From contig OZ024784.1 in NCBI GenBank assembly GCA_964017065.1, positions 14,923,152 to 14,987,151 on the forward strand: a stretch of 64,000 bases of DNA. Direction: 5' to 3'. Made by a program: the position numbers and the translations under genes. Shown here in pieces: positions 34,116 through 44,816 of this stretch. The stretch comes from Haliclona indistincta (Eukaryota; Porifera; Demospongiae; Haplosclerida; Chalinidae). Positions within the stretch are counted from its first letter, which is position 1; every line of letters starts with the position of its first letter. The notes beneath the pieces are model-generated. The model saw only the letters and a list, made by a program, of their open reading frames with translations. It ran no database searches and was not told where the DNA came from.

Positions 34116-37100
34116 TCCCTCTCTCTCTCTCTCCCTCTCCCTCCCTCCCTCCCTCCCTCTCTCTCTCTCTCTCTCTCTGTAGCTGAACTTGAGAGCACTA
34201 AACATCAGCTCGAGAAGCAGCGACAGAATTTGTTGAGTAAGATCAGTATCCCGTTTACTGGCTCACGAGAGCAGTTGCAACAAACTGCTGACGAGCACTA
34301 TCGTCAGCTGGAGAAAGAGACCACAGCAATGGAGGATGTAAGCATTCTGTATCAATTGCAAATAAATCTATCTTAGTTTGAGCATGTTCACCATATTTAC
34401 TTCATTTGTGTTGTCTTCATGTACTGTTTTTACTGTGCTAGTGTGAGGACCAACTAATGCTGCTCAGTCGTGAAGAAGAGGGGATGAAGACACGACTCAA
34501 CAAGCTCTCTAGTGAACATGGCAAGCTGGAGTTGGAAGACAAGGTGACTCATCACACAGCGTGTACACCTTACTCTCTCTTTCCTTCTCTTGTCTATCAG
34601 CAACACAAGCAGCGTGTAAGCCAACGTGATACTCAGATCAGGAAGCTAGCAACCAATGTCAACATAGCTGGATTCTCATCCTCTAGGCGATTCACTGCTG
34701 ATGATGTCCAGTCCTTTCTTGCTGAGCTCAGTGATCAAAGACAAAAACTGGAGGAAAAGGCTCAAAAGGAAAAGGTTGAGATCCTTTAATGTGTACAGTT
34801 CTGTTACTGCTTCATGCCAATTCAGGAAGATTTCCTTGCCAGAGAGAGCAAGCTTTCTTCTCAACTGGTTGAGCTGAGAGACACACAGTCCAGGTCACAG
34901 CAGAAACTGGAGATGAAGCAGAAGGAGCTTTCTGACAAGCGGCAGCAAATGACAGAGACGTCTCGACAACTGAAGAAGATTGGTAGCTCAGGAGCTGTGA
35001 TTGATCAGATTGAGCTGGAACTAAGAAAAGATGTGCGCAACACTCATACTTTACTCACTGATCATATATATCTCTCTAGGAACAAGAGCTGTCAGAGTAC
35101 AGATCCAGTGTCAGTATCTCAGCAATGGAGCAAGAGCTGCAGGCTCTCCACAGCCAGAAGAAGCAGCTCGATCAGACAATGCACACCCTACAGCATGAGA
35201 TGAGTGTCATCACACAGCAGTCCTCGGCTAGAGGAGCGCTGGATGTACTGGTGAGGGACAAACGCAACAAGGAACAACTCTACCAGAATGAGTGAGTGCA
35301 TTACGGTACCAAATGTACATATAGGACATATTGTACTTTCCATAGTTGTTAATACATCTCTCTAATCTGTATTCTTTTCTTGTGTGTGTGTAGGCTTGAT
35401 CAACTCGAGACTGAACTACTCCCATTGATGGGGTACATGCCTTCTGACGAGGACCTTGCTAAGTCACTGGCGGATCTTGAAAAGTTTGCTCTAATGTCCT
35501 CCTTGGAGTCCTTGCTCTTACTCTGCTTATTCTATGCAGGCAAAAGAAGGAGGAGTTGAATCGAGTCGCTGCCTCTGTAAAGAGAGACAGCTCTGACCTG
35601 TCTGGTCTGGAAGCTCAACTTGTGGAACAAAAGTTAGTGTCCATATCCTCAACGACATTTAGCTTTACTCTTCTCTTTAGGAAGCAACTCCAGCAGAAGC
35701 AAGCACGTCTTAATGGTGGGTCGAAGTTCACATTATTGCATTTGTGTGTTTGCTGTGTTCAGCCCTAGAGCGACAGGTACAGGAAGTGTGCGGAGGTAGT
35801 GAGTACAAGGAGAAGCTGAAGGAGGTAGAGGATGAGCTCTCCAGTACCCAAGAGTAAGCTCTCATTGGTATTCTCTCTTTACTTCCTCTTTTTATTCCAG
35901 TAACTTGAACACTATCAAGGGCTCACAAGCTTACTTCAAGACTTGTATTGATAAAGTGCGAGTTACCCACAAATGTCCGTTGTGTGCTCGCGGTTATGAC
36001 AGCAGAGAGGGAGAAGAAGGCTTGATAAGATCGGTCAGAACACTCCTTATCCACTTTCTTTCTCTGATTTGACACGTGCTCTTTTCTTTATAGATCAACA
36101 TAAGACTCAATGACAAGATTCCTGGTCTCTTACCAACCTTTGAGGAGAAGTTAGCTAATCTTCGTCAACAGCAGCAGCGATTGATTGAGCTCAAACAAAA
36201 GACTGAGGATGTGAGTAAAGACTTCACTGTTTGTGGTGTGGTATGTTGCTCCTTTAGCTACAAGTGGTGAAGACAGAAGAGGTTCCGCAGCTTGAAAGGA
36301 TTGTCAGAGAAAAGAGTACTGCGGTGGACCGCTTGAAAACCATTTTGAAAAAAGTTTGTCAATTTTGTGTATTGTATAGCGGTAATTATTTCTCTGTGGG
36401 AACGATTTTTCAGCATGCGCGGGATCAAATTTTTGTGATCAGCTGTTGTGCATAAAAAATTACGTTATTCAACAATTTGGAATGATCGGCTGATCGCAAA
36501 CAAGGATTGAGCATGTGCAAAGTGACTAGCAGCTCTCAGAGCTCTTGTGACAGCCAGGCAGCTCAGATCACAGTAGAAGGAAGTCTGCTCATGAGTCATA
36601 AGCAAAGCTTCGAGCACACACGTACAATGCTTGTGCAAGATCTTGGAAAATGTTGAACTGCGAATTCTCATGAGTACCAGCTGTGCAATATTTCTTTACT
36701 TGCTGATTGATCTATAACTAACTGTCTGACCTAAATTAGTTTATGTGGTTGCCTGCTAGCTAATTGGTATCTAAACACACTTAATTGTGGATAGCTCTGA
36801 CTATTAACCCTTTTGGGTCAAGACTGAGAGGCGCCTTCAGGGACTAATGTTGTGAGACATTACCTCTGAAGGGTATGGTTACTATGGTGAAATACCAATA
36901 GTACAGACCTTTAACCTTGTTATTATACTATTGATGTGGTATGCAAACCTAACTTAATCCAAAAGGGTTGAATATCATTATTAATTTTATTTTTGTTTAC
37001 ACTCAGGCAGAGCAAGAACTTACATCTTTCCAGTCACAGTTAGACCAGTTGAGAAAATTACAGCCACACACTGTCAAACTATCTCAGCTGCTACAAGACC

Positions 37101-39950
37101 TCAAAGAGCTGGACCGTCGTGTGAGTGCCGAAAGCAGCAAGCTAGGTGGGGACACAGGACGGAGCTCCACTGTAGTCAACAGAGAACTGAGTAAGACTCA
37201 GATGGAATCGTAAGTTGGGCATACAGTTGCTGCACTGCTTGTGACCTTGTTGTGCTACTCAGAGAGGAGGTTGGGAGAAAGATGGATAATAAGCGTCAGG
37301 AGATTAGTAGTAGCCAACAGACTATAAGAGAGTTGGAGGACAGGATTGTCAGTCGTGAAAAGGAGCGGGTCAGTTAGTGCCTCTGTAATTGTCATTGCTT
37401 TTGTCTCCCTTATAGCTTGAGCTTCAAAAGCAGGTTCAAATGAGGCAAGCACTGGTCAGTAAGAAGGAAGAGCTGACCACATCTAGTGAAACTCTCAAGA
37501 GAGAAATTGAAGTGAATACATCTAAATCTATCAGTGATCTCATGTTGTCTTTTCATTCCTTCTTCCTTATCTTCTCCAGGCTGCTTCTCGTCAGATCAAG
37601 CCACTAGCAAGCAAACTTGAGCAGCTTGAGAAAGAAAAGGATCAAGTGCAGGAGGAACGAGAGGACAGAGAAGATGTGAACCACACCGAGATAGCTGAGC
37701 TAAAGAGTCAAGAGGAGTCAATCAGATCTAGCACTATCATGATCCAACGGTTTGTATAATGCAACATTATTTTATCTCTCTCTTTCGATTCCTGCAGCTA
37801 TGAAGAGAAGAATGGTTCTTCATCTGCTTTGCAGCAATGTGAGGACGAGATAAAGAGTCTCAAACAGTCTGCAACAGAGAAGTCAGCAAAGAAAAAATCC
37901 ATTGAAGAAAGAAAAGAGATGGTTATGAAGCAGAAGGCTAATGCTCAGGTTTGTTTGTTTGTTGCCTATGACTGCATGAATCCAGACATTGACTTTGTTA
38001 TTGCTTGTTTGTTACCCTATGACTGCATGGATCCGACATTGACTTTGTTATTGCCTTGAGTGTTATTGTATGATTTGGGGAGGAATTTGCCACTTTCAGC
38101 AGTTTGTAATGCAATTTTAAAATTTGTAGTATTTGTAGGCGCAGCACTCAAAGCCACCGCCATCTAAGTCAATTTGACACATGTACTTCATACGTACAAT
38201 GTATTTCAATGATAAAGTGATAATGACTGTAATGGTAGCGCCTTGTGTGGTCTAGGTTAGACAGAGAGAGCTACAGGACAATCTGGACCTTTTAGACAAG
38301 CAAGCTGAGCTAGAAGATACAAAGAGAAAGGTGGAAGCTCTGAGAGATGAGCTGAGGAGATCAGGACTGGATCAATATGATGGGTCAGTTTAGTTGTTTT
38401 ATCAGCTGTGATCTTTGTTTGTACATGTAGAGAGTACCAACGTCTGCAAGCAGAGGCCCAGAGACTGCTGAAAGAGGTATGTAATGTATTTAGTGGGTGC
38501 AGTCAGGTTTGTGCATGATTTTGTGTTTGTGGGTAGATACCCTTGATACTGGTTATGAAATCACTGGGTGCCAGTGAATTCATTGAGGTGCCAATTTGCA
38601 ACCGCATGTACAGTACAGAGGTTTTATTACTTCTTGCAAGGACGATTTCAATTTGTCAAGTCACTGATATTCAATGGAGCATGATCAAAGACTTAATGAT
38701 GTTAGTTCTCCACACTTTATGGTCTACGCTCTACACTTTACCCTTGCAAGAAATAATAAAACTGCTGTATTCTGTTGTGTCACATTACACATTCAGTAAT
38801 GAGGAAACAAAATGAGCAAAGCATTCATTTCTTTCTCACATGAGATTATAAGTGTGTTCCTCTCGTAGAAAGCATCCGCTGAGGGTCAACGACAAGGACA
38901 GGAGACAGTACGGGCACAGATACAGCGTAACCTGCAGAGTGACTTGTTCCGAAATGTGAATCAAAGTCACAGAGAGATGGTGATAATGCTGAAGGTTAGG
39001 AACCCTCTTAATCTGACCGATGTCATGTGTTGTTTCACTTGATGTAGACCACTCAGATGGCAAACAGTGACTTGGACAAGTATTACAAGGCATTGGACAG
39101 GTTCTATTACTATCACACATACACACATGCACACACTAATCTAGTAATCTTCAGGGCCATCATGAAGTTTCATTCAATGAAGATGGAAGAGATTAACAAA
39201 ACAATCAAAGAGCTTTGGATGAAGACATATAAAGGAGGAGGTACATATTAGCACGTCGCATTTGTGTGATATGTACTTAATTCACAGATATTGATACCAT
39301 TGAGATTCGTTCTGATGATGAACTGGAAGAGCCCGGAACTATCCGGACACGTAGAATCTATCACTATCGGGTTGGCACCTCGACTACAGCATTACTCTAC
39401 CATACACTGTGTGTTGCAGGTTGTGATGGTGAAGGGAGGAATGTCTCTCGACATGAGAGGGCGATGCAGTGCTGGGCAGAAAGTGCTAGCCTCCATCATC
39501 ATTAGGCTGGCTTTGGCCGAGACCTTCTGTCTCAATTGTGGTCTCCTAGCTCTGGATGAGCCCACCACTAACCTGGACAGTGATAACATCTCTGGACTAG
39601 CTGAGGCTTTGGCTGACATCTTGAGGCAAGCTAGTTCATTAAAATCTGCTAACTGTCATGTGAAAAGAGTTTAACAGATTATTGATGTTTCAGTCTTCAG
39701 TATGTGTGTTTGTTTGCAGAGAGAGAAGTCGTCAAAAAAACTTTCAGCTCATCATTATCACTCATGACGTACAGTTTGTGGAGCTCATTGGTCGGTCGGA
39801 TTACGTTGATGACTACTATTTGGTGCAGAAGGCAATGGGGTAAAGAGGCTTGAGTGGGCATAATTATTCTTTATTTTGTTGCTTTCTTTTTTCAGAGAGC
39901 CATCTACAGTTCGCAAGTGTCCAATTTCTGATCTTCCTCACTTCAATTGA
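32691..39950 (+). CDS. RAD50: RAD50 double-strand-break repair ATPase, copy 2
   Basis: Second copy of RAD50, again starting [11 protein letters not shown] and ending ISDLPHFN. The exons I could compare with copy 1 have equal length and no stop. Walker A, Q-loop (FCHQEDSNW), zinc hook CPLC (near 35965), signature [29 protein letters not shown] and IIITHD are all kept. A few replacements are visible ([11 protein letters not shown] versus [17 protein letters not shown] versus DLPHFN). Indels are confined to introns, for example the CT tract, a 48-bp tandem duplication at 37950-38056 and the shortened foldback near 38610-38770. The upstream 171 bp still contain the CACGTG box, so expression is plausible. 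I have not checked every base, so a small frameshift could be missed. Confidence 0.9.
34055..34178 (+). repeat. CT-rich microsatellite in RAD50 intron (copy 2)
   Basis: Counterpart of 15955-16092. It has fewer CT units and a different arrangement of CCCT runs, and again abuts the acceptor of the exon beginning AELESTKHQ. Confidence 0.9.
36804..36971 (+). mobile_element. piggyBac-like MITE in RAD50 intron (copy 2)
   Basis: Same element as 18718-18885, with TTAA-CCCTTTTGG on the left and CCAAAAGGG-TTGA on the right. The drift to TTGA is shared, so it arose before the duplication. Confidence 0.55.
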
Positions 39951-40150
39951 ACACTTCTCCTAAAACTCTACAGTACTCCAGTATAAAGTGATGTACGATA
40001 CTCATACAAGAGCTGCCTATTCTGTATTCTTATGATAAAATTGTGTTTAAAAGATCATAAAAAATAACAACAGTATACACCTGTAGTAGAACATAACGTT
40101 ACTAAAACATTATAGTGATAACACTCGTATTATAGTTCTTTAAAAGGTTC

Positions 40151-43100
40151 TTAGTTTACGTCAGTATAGACACTGGTCTTCTCTGGGACTTTCTTCAGGT
40201 CTGCCAGTTGCTTATTGTAAGCAATCCACTTGTGCCGGATGAGCACACTTAGGCTGCAACAAGAAGAGAAATAATTCATAATTATATTATTGTGGACTCA
40301 GTCTCACATAATAAGCACTGCAATGGCTGCAGTGATTGTGGCTGCCATGATTCCTATCACAGCATAAAGTGGAGTTAGTGTGCTCGATTCAGATTGAACT
40401 CTATCAAATCCGTCAAATACTACAGTTGGTGTTTTTGTTGGCCTTATCACAGGTGAACAACCTGTCACTCCTGGAGTACATGGCTGGCAGGACACTCCTG
40501 CAACCTCTACTTTATTTATCAGTTCCTTTCCTTTCACTAGTGAGTAGGTGGTGAGACCACATTGATCAAGAGCTTTCTCATCTCCATCACAGGTCACTTC
40601 ACTCGCCTGGATGGTCATATTGGGTTTGCCAAAGTGTGAGCCACCATAAGCCACAGCACCTATAGACAGGTAGAGCTACTGACCAGATGACTCGTTTGTA
40701 GACAAACCTCTGTTTTTGAATCCTAATTGTTTGCATACAACTGCAGCATCAAAACTTCCCCAGCCTGACTCTGAAATCAACCCCCATATGTTGTTGAAAC
40801 AGATCTGCACAGTCCCTTCTAGTGACGAGTTTCCTCCAACAAGCCGCACATCACCATCACGGCAGTCTACATGATTTCAGTGTTGGTCATAGCAATAATG
40901 TAACAGTCAACTTACCGTCACCACAGAGCACTCCAGCTATTTGTTCACGACTACAAGAAAACGAGGGATATTTTTTAGTAGAACAGTCGGTCAATTTCTT
41001 TTCCCAGCCACCACATGAAACCCTGGAGTAGCTGATTGGTCCGTCACCATCACCAAAATATGAATTACGATAAGCTACTGCCTCTGTACACAAAGTATAT
41101 ATGTGTTGGATGTGAAATGGTAAATATTCTTACTTTGTTCAGCACGCCCAACTTGCTTACACACCACAAACGCTTCAGTATCATTCCACAACTGGTCACA
41201 AACACTTCCCCAGACTCCGTTAGCGCACACCTCCACTCTTCCTTCTTGCTCTATAACTCCATCCTGAAGCCTAACAGAGCCTTCTTTGCACCTGATAGGA
41301 TCTGGATAGTAATATTGATGAAGCATTTCATCAACACAACCCAATCCTTAATTCTTACTGTAACATCGAATTCCTATGTTATTGCACACAGGAAGGCAAC
41401 TGGTTTCATGTAGTTTGCAGTCTCTTAGAGCTCTCTCTGAAGCACTGTCACTGCAAGTGATGTTTTCAAAGCGACTGAAACTGGTCGTTTCTCCAAATCT
41501 TCCATCCGTGAACACTGAAGCCCCTGTAGAATATCTATAATATAGCCCATAATTATATTTATGTCTTACAAATTGCTCGTGTAAATCCAAGCTCATTACA
41601 AGCCACTGTGGCTTCCTGAGCTCTTAAAGTGCAGAAAGGAGACCACTGTCCATTATGGCAGTACTCCAGTCTGCCTTCATCGGAGGATCTTCCTCCTGAC
41701 AGACGGATTGCACCATCTGTTGTACATCCTAAAGTAGCAATAGTGGGAGGAGGCGCAGCACTGCAGGGAAGCTTGCTGGGTCGACCTTTGCACGATACTC
41801 CTGCTGCCCCAGAACTTTTAAATTGTGTTTTTCCAACAAAGAGTAAGAGCGAAGATTTAGGGCACTGTGTCAGTCTGTCCTCGGCTCCATTGCACTCAAT
41901 ATATTTGTAGTGTGTTGTCAAGTTTGGTTTCCCATAATATGAGTTTTTCAGAGCAACAGCATCTATTAGGAACGAGTAACAACATGTCATACAACAGATG
42001 TTATCTAACCTTGTGATGGTAGTCCGAGTTCTCTACAGACCACACGAGCTTCCTCTTTTGACCAAGTGTTATCATTAATCACTCCCCACAGTCTATTGTG
42101 ACAGATTTCAATTGTGCCCTCTGATTTGGTTGGTCCATTCACTAGCCTGATATCACCCTCAGTGCAATCTGTAGCGTGTCAACAGTATTATTCAGATTAT
42201 AAAAATGGAGTCATACCATCAAAGCAACGGATAGCAGGTCTGTAACTGCGGTAGCAATAGCTATTTAGTCTTTGGTTTCTAAAACAATCATAAAGTCGTT
42301 CCTCATAGCCACCACAACTTGCTGAGGAAGTTATTGTTGGACGCAGGTCCGGTCTAGTCCGTTGAAAATAATTGTACAGATTTGGAACTGTGGTGTAATA
42401 GTAATAGTAATATTTAATAATTATAATGAGTATATATACTTACCTGAAGCATAGCCCAGCTGTTTACAGGCTACGTAGCCATCAATTGCATCCCAACCGT
42501 AATTAGGACAAATAGTTGTCCACAGGCTTTTAAAACACACTTCCACTCTTCCTTCTTGCTCAATGTCTCCACCAACCAGACGAATGTCGCCTTCTTTACA
42601 GAAGTCAAGTGCTGTGGAACAAACAGTAATACTGTCATTAAAAGTATTTCAATTGCTTACAATGACACCTTAGAGCAGTAGAACATACACGTGAACGTGA
42701 TGTTGTGCAGGCTTCATAAGGTGTAATGGTACAGTTTCCCAGTGTCGTGGCAGAGGCATTACACTGTACATAACCAACAATGCTCGTACTCGCTCCAAAA
42801 AGTGAGTAAGACCGTGAAACAGCTGCACAGTGAGAAAATCACACAAAAGTGAAACTTATTGTTGTTGCGCCTTACTTGGAAGGTGGTTTGGTAGTCCAAG
42901 TTGTGTGCAAATGGCAGAGGCTGCATTCTGACTGACACTGCAGAGTGAAGACCACTGTCCTTCGTAGCATATTTCTACTCTTCCTTCACTTTTTGATTGT
43001 CCTCCTACTAAACGTACACTGTTTTCCTCACACACTATCGTATTATTCTCATTAATCAAGCTATTGCAGTATAGTCCACCAAGGTAACTAGGAGAGCAGT

Positions 43101-44441
43101 TTCCCCCATATCGATATCCGTATCGATATCTGTAATAATTGGTTCTGAGAGTGCACTCAGACAGGATTCTTTCATTGCCTCTGCAGTAGTAATACCTGCT
43201 GTCGTAAGTGTTTGATGAATAAGAGTTGTATAGTGGATAATATGCTGTGAGTTGGAACACTGAGCTGTAAGCATCAATTATAAACTACTGGATAATTACC
43301 TAGTGGTCCAGTATAACCCAGTTGACGACAAGCAGCCTTGGCTTGTGAGCAACCCCAGCGACTGCGGCACTGTGCATGCCATACTCCATTACTGCATTTT
43401 TGAAATAGTCCCTGGTCTGGAGTTGAGCCATAGGCAATGCGAATTTCACTTGAATTGCAGGGTACTGTAGGATATTATCATAATATCATAGTAGCTAACA
43501 GTTATCTAGTGCTTACAGTGGCAATGAATTGCAGTAGAACAGTTGCGATATACTTGACTAGGTGACCTGCAGCCGGAAGATGAAGAGGCAGATACTGAGC
43601 ACTCATTTGTATCGTTGTCACAAGTCAATGTAACATCAAGACTCAGACTTGATCCAAACATGCCTCCATATCGCTGCACAGCTGCAAAATGTACATACAC
43701 ACATGCATTTTAAAATTTTAAAAAGTATTACTGGCATGATTTGAGTATCCAAGTTTTTCACATACAACACCAGCGGTTTCTGTGTTGATGCTGCACAATG
43801 ATGACCAGGTTCCATTGTAGCATACTTCTACTCTGCCCTCATGTGAGCCATTGCCATTCACTAAGCGGACACTGTCATTCTCACATTCTGGTGTATCCTC
43901 TTCTTCATCAATTTCCTCACAGTATATTCCAGCAACGTTATATCTGCTGCAGGACGTATACCTAGATCTGCACTCAGATAGACTTTCTTCAGTTCCGTTG
44001 CACTGATAGAAAGCATTTTCTCTGTAACTCCAAGAGCCAAAGCGGCTATACCTGTATGGATAGTAGGCTACAAACAAGAAAACATAATTTCCATACGGCT
44101 GTTTGTACATATTACCTACCAACTCTGCCTTCTGTGAATCCAAGCTGACGACAAGCAACTCTAGCATTATTGCAGTACCAGCCAGTGCCACACACAGCTT
44201 TCCATACTCCATTCCTGCACACTTGCACCATTCCTTGTTCAGGGTTGGATCCAAAAATTCGGATAGTTTCATTGTTATCATCACAGTTAACTGCAGGAGA
44301 GAAATGTTGGAAGTTACAATCAGAATGTGATAATGTCTTACTGTCATTGCTGTATATGATATTGCTGCGCCATGATAGAGCAGTATAGCAGGACCAAGCC
44401 AACAGCACTAGCAGTAGGAGAAATGAGTTACCAAGAGCCAT
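40151..44441 (-). CDS. Nine-domain SRCR transmembrane receptor, copy 2
   Basis: Paralogue of the gene at 22099-26400 with the same signal peptide, nine SRCR domains, stalk, membrane helix (LYAVIGIMAATITAAIAVLI) and tail ending before TAA at 40151-40153. From 41559 to 44441 (domains 1-7) it is almost base-identical to copy 1, introns included. Visible differences there are single residues (CRNGVW region CAEMEYG versus CAGMEYG in an overlapping frame, and SDSGS versus SDSAS). The juxtamembrane stalk differs strongly (TKTPTVVFDGFDRVQSESS versus TQTPAAANPLDRFDGVQPS). A TAG in the domain-9 region (near 40680) falls inside the inferred 49-bp intron and should not truncate the protein. Confidence 0.9.
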
Positions 44442-44816
44442 GGTAAGACTGTAAACAACTGCTCAGCTAGTTCACTGTGACTGACTTTTATAGTGATTTG
44501 TAATTATGTCTAGACTTGTGACTCCACATATAAGATACTCTAATTCCAGACTGTGAACTCTAGTAACTTCATTAAAAACTATGATTTAATTCAGTTGACT
44601 TCAGCTAATAGAGCCAAAGGTAGTGTGTGATGAGACAACGGGTAACCACCTTTCGAATCTATTTGCACACACTAGCATACTATGTTTAGAAGAGTATTGA
44701 TAATGTTATGTCAAGAGCTCACAAGTAATGAACTCACGGTAATAAGTGGAGATGGGAATAATAATAATAATAGCCAAGGATAATAAAATAATATAATGTA
44801 GTAGAAGATGCTCTGC
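44442..44816. other. Intergenic: SRCR copy 2 promoter side and TBC1D12/14 3' flank
   Basis: 375 bp, AT-rich, counterpart of 26401-26755 with a few small insertions (for example CACACACTAGCATACTATG near 44665-44684). No gene recognised. Confidence 0.4.

Noticed and set aside
40670..40690. In-frame TAG in domain 9 of SRCR copy 2 (CAGTAGCTC, where copy 1 has CAGTTGCTC), suggesting a truncated receptor.
   Set aside because: A 49-bp intron (GTTTGT...CTATAG) covers this point. Removing it restores the normal SRCR spacing (LGFKNRGAVAYGG) in both copies, so the TAG is intronic.
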